Below are positions 1 to 5,851 of a stretch of 7,818 nucleotides of DNA, in pieces; the stretch's first letter is position 1, and each line of letters begins with the position of its first letter. The notes under the pieces were generated by a model that was given only the letters and a program-made list of their open reading frames with translations, ran no database searches and was not told where the DNA came from. Location: the NCBI GenBank assembly GCA_029987245.1, contig DALTWG010000066.1, forward strand, positions 1 through 7,818, read 5' to 3'. A program made the position numbers and the translations under genes. This DNA comes from Methanocorpusculum sp. GTDB taxonomy: Archaea; Halobacteriota; Methanomicrobia; Methanomicrobiales; Methanocorpusculaceae.

Positions 1-45
1 ATATTTATATTTATAAATGAAATAAATAAACAAGACCAATTGTAA

Positions 46-82
46 AATCGGTGTAGTGAGTACTTCACCGATTGATTTTTTT
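46..82 (+). terminator. Hairpin plus T-run, possible terminator of a gene left of the window
   Basis: AATCGGTG (46-53) pairs perfectly with CACCGATT (66-73), and AGT (55-57) pairs with ACT (62-64) after one T-T mismatch, giving a short-loop stem. Seven Ts follow at 76-82. On the plus strand this resembles an intrinsic terminator for a rightward gene outside the window. Its dyad symmetry would also suit a regulator binding site. The reverse orientation has no T-run directly after the stem. Confidence 0.45.
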
Positions 83-162
83 GAAAAAATGATGAATTTT
101 TCCACTCGCAAAATTGTATTTCAACTGCCCAATCGCAAGGAAATTGTGTTTTTACTTTCTAC

Positions 163-192
163 TATATAAAATAAGGTGTGACGTCATACCTT
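163..192. promoter_or_regulatory. TATA box next to a 20-bp near-palindrome
   Basis: TATATAAA at 163-170 reads TTTATATA on the minus strand, the consensus methanogen box A. Immediately beside it, 173-192 is a near-palindrome: AAGGT, one base, TGACGTCA, one base, ACCTT, with only the 178/187 pair failing to match. On the plus strand the palindrome would lie at the expected transcription start, as a repressor operator does. On the minus strand it would lie just upstream of the TATA box. No good gene follows in either direction within the window, so the target is unknown. Confidence 0.4.
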
Positions 193-295
193 TTACCCCC
201 ACCATACCCTTTTTTTTCACTGAATTTTTTCAGACCAGGAGCTCTTTTTTCCATAGCCTGGTCATGTATATCTATTCTTCCAAAGATGAAATAGC

Positions 296-305
296 AAAAA
301 AGAGA
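296..305 (-). terminator. Oligo-T terminator of the DUF4013 gene
   Basis: Read on the minus strand, a pyrimidine-rich stretch ending in six Ts (301 down to 296) lies about 25 nt after the stop codon of the DUF4013 gene. T-runs without a hairpin are the usual archaeal terminator. No stem precedes it, so the call rests on position and the T-run alone. Confidence 0.4.
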
Positions 306-325
306 AGGGTGGAAAATTACGTTTT

Positions 326-1123
326 TCACTCCCCCGCAGTCTCATACAGATTCCCAACAAACCGCGCCTGGAAAATCTGAACAAACCCGAGAACAACCGG
401 CATCAGCACCAAACCGACAACCGGAATCATAGTCAGCACCAGCTCAACCACACCCACAATCAACCCGGCCAGACACAGATACCCCAGATAACGCAGCCAC
501 CCGATATCCGAAATAATACCGCAAATCTCCTTTACCCTAAAAGCCGCACCAAACTTTTCCTCCTTTGCAAAATGCACCAGCGCCGTAAACCCAATTAACA
601 ACGACACAATAAGAACAAGAACCGGCACAACCACACAGACAAGCACATAATACACCCCATTGTCAACCGGACCAAACGCCGCTAACGTCGTAATAATACA
701 ATACGGAAGAAGATAAACGCACAGAATAACCAAAGCAAAGAAACCATCGCAAATCAGACGCCCGAAATGCGCAAAATTCAGCTCCCCGCCCCGGTACGCC
801 CGAATCTGGACACCCGCGATAAAAATACCGAAAATCAGCGTAAGAACCAGACCAAAGACAAACAATATACCCCCCGCCCACGTAGACAAAACCACCGCAT
901 CGAGATGAGTGCCTGCCACAGAACCGATATCCGCCGAAGAAATAAGACCCATCTGCGATAACAGACCCAAAACCACAAACGACGCACCAATGCACAAAAG
1001 CGCCACACCTGCAAACATAAACAGGTTCAGAATAATTAAAACAAACCAGCCGCCGAAACCGCGAAACGCAGTGTTCGCGTACTTTAAAGAAACGTCAAAG
1101 TTTTCGCCGAAATGCATTACCAT
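326..1123 (-). CDS. DUF4013 family integral membrane protein
   Basis: This 265-residue hydrophobic protein matches the pattern I know for DUF4013 proteins, common in methanogens and of unknown function. Visible landmarks are the N-terminal FGENFDVSLKYANTAFRG segment, the soluble signature FAKEEKFGAAFRVKEI around residues 185-200 followed by ISDIGWLRYL, and the C-terminal QIFQARFVGNLYE. About six membrane segments can be drawn (roughly 25-59, 83-106, 125-150, 157-181, 211-232 and 233-252). It probably sits in the cytoplasmic membrane; a transport or scaffold role cannot be told. Three Met codons compete (1135, 1123, 1117). The TATA box centred near 1151 puts transcription start at about 1125, so 1135 would lie upstream of the mRNA; 1123 would be nearly leaderless and 1117 is also possible. 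It is transcribed separately from rubrerythrin. Confidence 0.85.
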   Translation of the reverse strand: MVMHFGENFDVSLKYANTAFRGFGGWFVLIILNLFMFAGVALLCIGASFVVLGLLSQMGLISSADIGSVAGTHLDAVVLSTWAGGILFVFGLVLTLIFGIFIAGVQIRAYRGGELNFAHFGRLICDGFFALVILCVYLLPYCIITTLAAFGPVDNGVYYVLVCVVVPVLVLIVSLLIGFTALVHFAKEEKFGAAFRVKEICGIISDIGWLRYLGYLCLAGLIVGVVELVLTMIPVVGLVLMPVVLGFVQIFQARFVGNLYETAGE

Positions 1124-1144
1124 ATACCAATACATAGGTACTGC

Positions 1145-1177
1145 AAGAATATAAGATTAATTGAACCGGCGTGCCGG
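1145..1177 (-). promoter_or_regulatory. Promoter of the DUF4013 gene with upstream GC palindrome
   Basis: On the minus strand CTTATATTCTT (1155 down to 1145) is a TATA box centred about 26 bp before the inferred start near 1125. The same 11-mer is found before the flavoprotein gene (7134-7144). Just upstream lies CCGGC-GT-GCCGG (1166-1177), a 5-bp inverted repeat with a 2-base centre, GC-rich in an otherwise AT-rich gap and placed where an archaeal regulator could contact the promoter. The operator role is inference. Confidence 0.5.
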
Positions 1178-1200
1178 AAGAATAAAGATGAAGAACAACT

Positions 1201-1240
1201 GGAAGAAGAAAAGAATAAGATTGTCTTACTCGACAATCTT
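1201..1240 (-). terminator. Hairpin terminator spanning the rubrerythrin stop codon
   Basis: A perfect 9-bp inverted repeat, AAGATTGTC (1217-1225) with GACAATCTT (1232-1240), has a 6-base loop. On the minus strand it encodes the last codons and the TAA stop (1228-1226), which sits in the loop. It is followed directly by a T/C-rich tract down to about 1201. The arrangement looks like an intrinsic terminator or a 3' mRNA-stabilising hairpin for rubrerythrin. Confidence 0.6.
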
Positions 1241-1726
1241 GAAAGAAGCTCCCGGAATACCGCAGACCGGACACTTCTCGGAAGTCTTGTTAATCTCAAT
1301 GTTGCCGCAGACCGGACATAAGTAAACAGTCTTTGCATCAATGTCTTTGCCTGCCTTGACAGACTCGATTGCCGCTGCATAGAGTTTTGCGTGAGCCTCC
1401 TCTGCAAGTTTTGCATGCGTAAAGGTAATGACAGCATCCTGCCTGCCCTCTTTGGATGCAACCTCGATGAACTCCGGATACATCTTGGTGTACTCCTCAG
1501 TCTCGCCTGCCTGACCTGCCTTAAGGTTAGCCTCAGTGTTTCCAATGTAGCCGCCGACTCTCATGAGTCTGCGAGCGTGGATTTCCTCAGCAAGAGAAGC
1601 TGCTCTGAAAAGCTTTGCAACATGGGCAAAACCCTCATCATCTGCCGCCTCAGCAAATGCCTTGTACTTGTTTCTTGCCTGAGATTCGCCTGCAAAGGCT
1701 CCTGCAATACAATCCTGTGTGGTCAT
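1226..1726 (-). CDS. rbr: Rubrerythrin (non-haem diiron peroxidase)
   Basis: This 166-residue cytoplasmic protein has a ferritin-like four-helix diiron domain followed by a C-terminal rubredoxin domain. Likely diiron ligands are E14 (in FAGESQARNKY), E47 and H50 (EEIH), E75 and E78 (GETEEYTKMYPEF), and E109 and H112 (AEEAH). The rubredoxin iron site is C137-x2-C140 and C152-x2-C155. Rubrerythrins reduce hydrogen peroxide to water with electrons from rubredoxin-type donors, protecting anaerobes from oxygen. Length is slightly short but normal for methanogen forms. The frame stays open upstream to 1945, but homology begins at MTTQDCIAGAF; this ATG has AGGT just upstream and a TATA-like box centred near 1757, so the leader is a few bases at most. 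The gene is divergent from radC and carries its own 3' hairpin. Confidence 0.95.
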   Translation of the reverse strand: MTTQDCIAGAFAGESQARNKYKAFAEAADDEGFAHVAKLFRAASLAEEIHARRLMRVGGYIGNTEANLKAGQAGETEEYTKMYPEFIEVASKEGRQDAVITFTHAKLAEEAHAKLYAAAIESVKAGKDIDAKTVYLCPVCGNIEINKTSEKCPVCGIPGASFKIVE

Positions 1727-1752
1727 AGTACCTAATATATTATCTCCGGATT

Positions 1753-1786
1753 CAGATAAGGTTTTTGAATGAGGTAACTTTATCTG
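1753..1786. promoter_or_regulatory. Mirror-image divergent promoter of rbr and radC
   Basis: CAGATAAGGTT (1753-1763) and AACTTTATCTG (1776-1786) form an 11-bp inverted repeat with one mismatch around a 12-bp spacer. Each arm contains a TATA-like box: CTTATCTG facing rubrerythrin and TTTATCTG facing radC. Their centres lie about 31 and 28 bp from the two start codons, the distance expected for nearly leaderless archaeal messages. A dimeric regulator bound here would affect both genes; that part is inference. Confidence 0.5.
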
Positions 1787-1809
1787 TTTCCATAATCCAT
1801 TCATAGAGT

Positions 1810-2487
1810 ATGGCATTACTTGCGGAACTCGCAAACGAAGACAAACCCCGGGAAAAACTGCTGCGCGACGGAAACGCCAAACGCCTGCGCCTGGAAGAAC
1901 TGATAGCAATCTTGATGGGCAGCGGCACACAGGAATGCGACGCAATAAAACTCGGCGGCCATATCGGCAACGTACTCATGGCAAACACCTATAAAACCGC
2001 CAAAGAAGACCTGGTCTGGGATGCAAAGAAAAAGACCGGCGTAAAAGGCGTGGGACCTGCCAAAGCCTGCGTCATTTTAGCCGCGCTTGAACTTGCCCGC
2101 CGCTTTCCCCCCGAAAACGAACGGCGCGCGGTGCTGCACTCAACCGAAGACATTCTCCCCTTCCTCGGCCAGTACCGCTATGACAGCCAGGAAAACGTCA
2201 TTGTAGCAACGCTTACCGGAGCAAACGAAGTCATCAAAATCCACCCGGTCACCCGCGGAACAGTAAACCAGTCCCAGGTGCACCCGCGCGAAGTATTTGC
2301 CCCGGCAATCGAAGACCGGGCTGCATCCATCATTCTGATACACAATCATCCGTCAGGAAACCTCACCCCCTCGCCCCAGGACATTTTAATAACCGAGCGC
2401 ATCAAACAGGCAGGCAACATTCTTGGCATCATGCTGCTGGACCATCTTATTATCGGTCCGCGCGAGCCCTGCCGCAGCATCCTCTAA
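1810..2487 (+). CDS. radC: RadC family protein (JAB/MPN domain)
   Basis: This 225-residue protein has the two RadC parts. The N-terminal half begins ANEDKPREKLLRDG and contains a helix-hairpin-helix segment, GVKGVGPAKACVI (residues 77-89), suggesting DNA contact. The C-terminal half is a JAB1/MPN metalloprotease-fold domain with an intact JAMM motif: H178, H180, S188 and D191 in HNHPSGNLTPSPQD. The old link to DNA repair (radC102 in E. coli) was a misassignment, and the true function of the family is unknown. Length is normal, but the last residues after DHLIIG (PREPCRSIL) lack the usual SF-x-E-x-G ending. The start is supported by a TATA box centred near 1782 that places transcription start at about 1808, making the mRNA leaderless. 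Seven Ts follow at 2503-2509. Confidence 0.9.
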   Translation: MALLAELANEDKPREKLLRDGNAKRLRLEELIAILMGSGTQECDAIKLGGHIGNVLMANTYKTAKEDLVWDAKKKTGVKGVGPAKACVILAALELARRFPPENERRAVLHSTEDILPFLGQYRYDSQENVIVATLTGANEVIKIHPVTRGTVNQSQVHPREVFAPAIEDRAASIILIHNHPSGNLTPSPQDILITERIKQAGNILGIMLLDHLIIGPREPCRSIL

Positions 2488-2502
2488 CCCTCAACCAGCC
2501 TC

Positions 2503-2509
2503 TTTTTTT
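2503..2509 (+). terminator. Oligo-T terminator after radC
   Basis: Seven consecutive Ts lie 16 bases after the radC stop codon and before the lysS TATA box. There is no hairpin, which fits archaeal T-run termination. Confidence 0.5.
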
Positions 2510-2516
2510 ACCCTGC

Positions 2517-2546
2517 GCAAAGCACATGCAAAGCACATATATTATC
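2517..2546 (+). promoter_or_regulatory. lysS promoter with an 11-bp tandem duplication
   Basis: The 11-mer GCAAAGCACAT occurs twice in tandem without mismatch (2517-2527 and 2528-2538). The second copy runs into the TATA box ATATATTA (2537-2544). Transcription start is expected near 2566, leaving a leader of about 13 nt before the lysS ATG at 2579 and no clear Shine-Dalgarno. Because the repeat overlaps the TFB/TBP contact zone, it may bind a regulator or may be a chance duplication. Confidence 0.5.
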
Positions 2547-2578
2547 ACCTTGCACAACCCATAAGTATAGCAATATCT

Positions 2579-4093
2579 ATGGACGAAAAACCACGTGAAA
2601 TAATCCACTGGGCCGATGCGAAAGCAGCCCAGGTACCCGAAGGAAGACAGCTTGTCGCCACCGGAATCACCCCGTCAGGACCGATTCACCTTGGAAACAT
2701 GCGCGAGGTCATGACCGGCGACATGATTTACAAGGCTCTCCTGAAAAAAGGAACCGAGGCGGAACTGGTCTACATAGCCGACGACTTTGACCCTCTCAGA
2801 AAAGTCTACCCCTTCCTGCCCGAAGAATACCACAAATATATCGGATGGCCGGTCTGCGACATCCCGTGTCCCTGCGGCAAACACAAAAGCTACGCAGAAC
2901 ACTTCCTTGAACCGTTCCTCTCCGCAATTGAGGAACTCGACATCCACCCGAGAGTTATCAGAACATCCGAGGCCTACAGAAGCGGAAAATTCACCGAATC
3001 CATCTGTCAGGCGCTGATTCACGCAGAGGAAATCAAGAAAATTTTAGAAGACGTCTCCGGCAGAACACTTGAAGAAGGATGGACGCCGTATTATCCTATC
3101 TGCGAGAAATGCGGCCAGATTTCCCGCGCGACTATTCTTTCGCACGATATTGAAAACCACAAGGTAACCTACCGGTGCTCCTGCGGTCATGAAGGAGTAT
3201 CTGACTATTCCAAAGGCGAAGGAAAATTAGTATGGCGTGTCGACTGGCCGATGCGGTGGGCAGCCCACGGCGTCACTGTTGAGCCGTTTGGAAAAGACCA
3301 TGCCTCACCCGGAGGCTCCTATGACACCGGAAAAATCATCACCGATAAAATCTTCGGCTACCATGCGCCTGTTCCGGTAACTTATGAATGGATTTCCTTA
3401 AAAGGCAAGGGCGAGATGCACTCATCCAAGGGCGTTGTTTTAACCATTCGCGACATGCTCGACATCGTGCCGCCTGAGGTTCTCAGATATCTGATTGCAA
3501 GAACCAAGCCGGACAAGACGATTGCATTCGACCCGGGAATGGGACTTTTAAAATTAATCGACGATTACGACCGCGCGGTAAAACTCGGCAGTTCCCGCGA
3601 GCTCGAGTTATCGAAGATTAATTCGCCCCAGACCACGATTCCGTTCCGCCACATGGTAACGGTTGTCCAGATTGCGCGCTCAGACGAGGCAATATTTGAT
3701 ATTCTGAAACGCAGCGGCTATGAAATCGTTGACACCGCGGCGGTCCTTGACCAGGCGCACCGCGCGAAAACCTGGCTGGAGCGCTATGCCCCCGACGACG
3801 CCAAATTCGCGATTGCAGAAGAATTGCCGGCCGCTGCACGCGCAGAATCCGAAGGCGTGAAAAAGGCGGTCTTTAACTATGTGAAACTGGTTACCGACAA
3901 GGAATGGACGGCAGATGTGCTGCACAACGCGGTTTATGACGCGGCAACCGCCGCGGGCGTTTCCGGAAAAGAGCTTTTCACCGGCATTTACCGCGCATTT
4001 TTAGGAGCAGACCGCGGACCGAGACTCGGCTGGTTCCTGGAAGCATTAGGCCGCGAGGAAGCAGTCAAACGCCTGCTTGAAATGACAATGTAA
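2579..4093 (+). CDS. lysS: Lysyl-tRNA synthetase, class I
   Basis: This 504-residue enzyme charges tRNA-Lys with lysine in the cytoplasm. It is the archaeal class I type, structurally unrelated to the bacterial and eukaryotic class II LysRS. Class I signatures are visible: a HIGH-like ATG-x-TPSGPIHLGN at residues 27-40 and a KMSKS-like MHSSKG at 280-285. Candidate zinc ligands are C93, C97 and C99, plus C175, C178, C200 and C202 in an inserted finger. DWPMRWA (222-228) and EPFGKDH (235-241) are also typical. Length fits the family. The frame is open upstream to 2423, but that stretch overlaps the end of radC and the promoter; MDEKPREIIHWA is the homologous start. It is the first gene of a three-gene operon: the next ORF begins 1 nt after its stop. 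Confidence 0.96.
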   Translation: MDEKPREIIHWADAKAAQVPEGRQLVATGITPSGPIHLGNMREVMTGDMIYKALLKKGTEAELVYIADDFDPLRKVYPFLPEEYHKYIGWPVCDIPCPCGKHKSYAEHFLEPFLSAIEELDIHPRVIRTSEAYRSGKFTESICQALIHAEEIKKILEDVSGRTLEEGWTPYYPICEKCGQISRATILSHDIENHKVTYRCSCGHEGVSDYSKGEGKLVWRVDWPMRWAAHGVTVEPFGKDHASPGGSYDTGKIITDKIFGYHAPVPVTYEWISLKGKGEMHSSKGVVLTIRDMLDIVPPEVLRYLIARTKPDKTIAFDPGMGLLKLIDDYDRAVKLGSSRELELSKINSPQTTIPFRHMVTVVQIARSDEAIFDILKRSGYEIVDTAAVLDQAHRAKTWLERYAPDDAKFAIAEELPAAARAESEGVKKAVFNYVKLVTDKEWTADVLHNAVYDAATAAGVSGKELFTGIYRAFLGADRGPRLGWFLEALGREEAVKRLLEMTM

Positions 4094-4094
4094 C

Positions 4095-5099
4095 ATGGCA
4101 AAACTGAAACTGCCGAAAAATCTCTCTGAGGGCTGCAAACTCTGCTATCAGGGAGCAAAACTCGTCCTTTTTATCACGGGAAGGTGCGACCGCGACTGCT
4201 GGTACTGCCCGCTTTCAGAAGAGCGCAAAGATGTTGACGTCATTTTTGCAAACGACCGCAGGGTAACAACACCAAAAGAAGCCATAGAAGAGGCGGAAAT
4301 CATGGATGCGCTTGGAACCGGCGTTACCGGAGGCGAGCCGCTTCTTGAAATCGAGCGGGTGGTGGAGTTCTGCACCGCGCTGAAAAAGCATTTCGGAAAA
4401 GAACACCAGATTCACCTTTATACCGGCCGTGCGCCGACATTAGAAGACCTTGCAGCACTGCAGGGCTCTGTCGATGAAATCAGAATGCATCCGCCGCATG
4501 AGGTCTGGTCAAAGATTACGGAGTCTCCTTACATTCAATCCATTAAGGATGCAAAAGAACTCGGGTTTGACGTCGGATTCGAGGTTCCGTCGCTGCAGGG
4601 GCTGCGCCACTTTTTCCCGGTGCTTGACATGGTTGACTTTTTCAACATCAACCAGCTGGAATGGGGCGATGCAAACGCAGAACACATGCGCGAACGGAAA
4701 TTAGAGCCGGAAAACCCGCTTTGCAACGCAATTAAGGGTTCTACAAAGTGGGCGGGCGAAATCAACGGCCACCCAAAGGTGCATTACTGCACCTCGGTCT
4801 TTAAAGACTCGGTCCAGCTGCGCGAACGGCTGAAACGGATTGCGATGAACTCCGCGCGGCCGTTTGATATGATAACCGATGACGGTACCATTATGTACGG
4901 CTCCATGGACCCCGGAAACGACCTGGAAATGATTGTATCGCTCATGAAACCGGGCAGTTACTATGAGGAAATGGAGGACGGCACGATTGAACTCGACTGG
5001 CAGCAGATGCGCAAAATCCCGCGCAAATTCGGCGGCGAACGCAAAATTATCGAGCGGTACCCGAACAACGGCATGATTGTCGAGGTAATTCCCCAATGA
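4095..5099 (+). CDS. Uncharacterised radical SAM protein, COG2108 type
   Basis: This 334-residue protein has the radical SAM cluster motif C31-x3-C35-x2-C38 (CDRDCWYC), which holds a [4Fe-4S] cluster that cleaves S-adenosylmethionine, and the SAM-contacting GGEP motif at residues 79-82. The fold is a TIM-barrel type core, with NINQLEW at 185-191 as a late strand. Extra cysteines at 14, 17, 210 and 232 could hold a second metal site, but this is not shown. From memory it matches COG2108, described only as related to pyruvate formate-lyase activating enzyme; substrate and product are unknown. It starts 1 nt after the lysS stop and its stop overlaps the uppS start in ATGA, so translation is probably coupled to both. 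There is no clear ribosome binding site. Confidence 0.88.
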   Translation: MAKLKLPKNLSEGCKLCYQGAKLVLFITGRCDRDCWYCPLSEERKDVDVIFANDRRVTTPKEAIEEAEIMDALGTGVTGGEPLLEIERVVEFCTALKKHFGKEHQIHLYTGRAPTLEDLAALQGSVDEIRMHPPHEVWSKITESPYIQSIKDAKELGFDVGFEVPSLQGLRHFFPVLDMVDFFNINQLEWGDANAEHMRERKLEPENPLCNAIKGSTKWAGEINGHPKVHYCTSVFKDSVQLRERLKRIAMNSARPFDMITDDGTIMYGSMDPGNDLEMIVSLMKPGSYYEEMEDGTIELDWQQMRKIPRKFGGERKIIERYPNNGMIVEVIPQ

Positions 5100-5851
5100 G
5101 TTTGCGAAGCATAGCAGAAGACATCTATGCAAAGCGGCTTTTAGCCGGATTAAAGCATATCCCGACGCATATTGCGGTTATTCAGGACGGGAACCGCCGG
5201 TATGCAAAAGCCCATGACATCAGCACGGCAGAAGGTCACCGGCTTGGTGCGGATACAACGCTCAAAGTAATCGACTGGATGGGTCAGATTGGCATAAAAC
5301 ATGTCACACTCTATGCTTTTTCCACGGAAAATTTCAGGCGAAGCAGTGACGAGGTTACGGCGTTAATGGAGCTGTTTATCGAGAAATTCACCGCGATGCT
5401 TACAGACAAGCGAATCGTCGACAAAAAAATCAATGTAACGGTAATCGGGGATCGCTCTCTCATTCCTGCATCGGTTCTTGCGTCCATAGAAAAAATCGAG
5501 CAGGCAACAAAGGAAAATGATAATTATTTCATTCATATTGCGATTGCCTACGGGGGAAGAAACGAGATAACCGAAGCCGCGCGCAGAATTGTAAGCGATG
5601 TGCGCGCCGGAATTCTCAGCGCTGATGAAATCAGCGCGGAATCCATTACAAATGCAATGTATCCGGCTCATGACATGCCTCCGGTTGATTTAATCATCCG
5701 GACGGCAAACGACCGCAGAACAAGCAATTTCCTGCCATGGCTTGCAAACGGCAGCGAGGCCGCGGTCTGTTTTTGCACGCCCACCTGGCCGGAGTTCCGG
5801 TTTGTTGACCTGGCGCGTGCACTGCGGGTCTATGACGAACGCTGCAGGTAA
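5096..5851 (+). CDS. uppS: cis-prenyl (undecaprenyl-type) diphosphate synthase
   Basis: This 251-residue enzyme condenses isopentenyl diphosphate units in cis onto an allylic primer to make long polyprenyl diphosphates; in archaea these become lipid carriers for glycans such as those used in N-glycosylation. Family motifs appear in order: HIAVIQDGNRRYA (25-37, catalytic Asp31), GHRLGA (47-52), TLYAFSTENFRR (71-82), AYGGRNEI (151-158), then R202, R208 and S210 for IPP binding, E221 for magnesium, and WPEF (231-234). The usual M before DGN is Q, and the usual RTGGE is RTAND; key Arg, Ser and Glu residues remain. Length is typical. The start codon overlaps the radical SAM stop (ATGA), and the gene ends in a 22-bp convergent overlap with the alkylation repair gene. 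Confidence 0.93.
   Translation: MSLRSIAEDIYAKRLLAGLKHIPTHIAVIQDGNRRYAKAHDISTAEGHRLGADTTLKVIDWMGQIGIKHVTLYAFSTENFRRSSDEVTALMELFIEKFTAMLTDKRIVDKKINVTVIGDRSLIPASVLASIEKIEQATKENDNYFIHIAIAYGGRNEITEAARRIVSDVRAGILSADEISAESITNAMYPAHDMPPVDLIIRTANDRRTSNFLPWLANGSEAAVCFCTPTWPEFRFVDLARALRVYDERCR

Larger units (their letters stand above)
1..325. other. AT-rich intergenic block without a convincing gene
   Basis: No credible protein is encoded here. The first 60 bases contain only 13 G or C, far below the neighbouring genes. The block holds an imperfect 28-bp palindrome followed by seven Ts (46-82), a TATA box beside a 20-bp near-palindrome (163-192), T-runs at 210-217, 225-230 and 245-250, and a 7-bp inverted repeat (233-239 with 257-263). 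It is therefore a regulatory or terminator region between a gene left of the window and the DUF4013 gene. An AT-rich open frame at 114-380 runs into the 3' end of the DUF4013 gene and has no recognisable features, so I do not call it. Confidence 0.6.

Noticed and set aside
1..105. Leftward open frame from a GTG at 105 to the window edge (35 codons)
   Set aside because: It is very AT-rich, has only weak start codons, and runs through the 46-73 palindrome. It cannot be judged without sequence to the left.
114..380. Rightward 88-codon open frame
   Set aside because: It lies in AT-rich sequence containing a TATA box, palindrome and T-runs, overlaps the 3' end of the well-supported DUF4013 gene, and has no domain-like features.
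1155..1180. tRNA-like GGTTCAATT segment next to a GC stem on the minus strand
   Set aside because: No acceptor, D or anticodon arms can be built around it. The bases are better explained as promoter and upstream palindrome of the DUF4013 gene.
1727..1945. N-terminal extension of the rubrerythrin frame
   Set aside because: It would be antisense to radC and cross the divergent promoter. Rubrerythrin homology begins at the ATG at 1726.
2423..2578. N-terminal extension of the LysRS frame
   Set aside because: It overlaps the end of radC, its T-run terminator and the lysS TATA box. The class I LysRS start at 2579 is complete.
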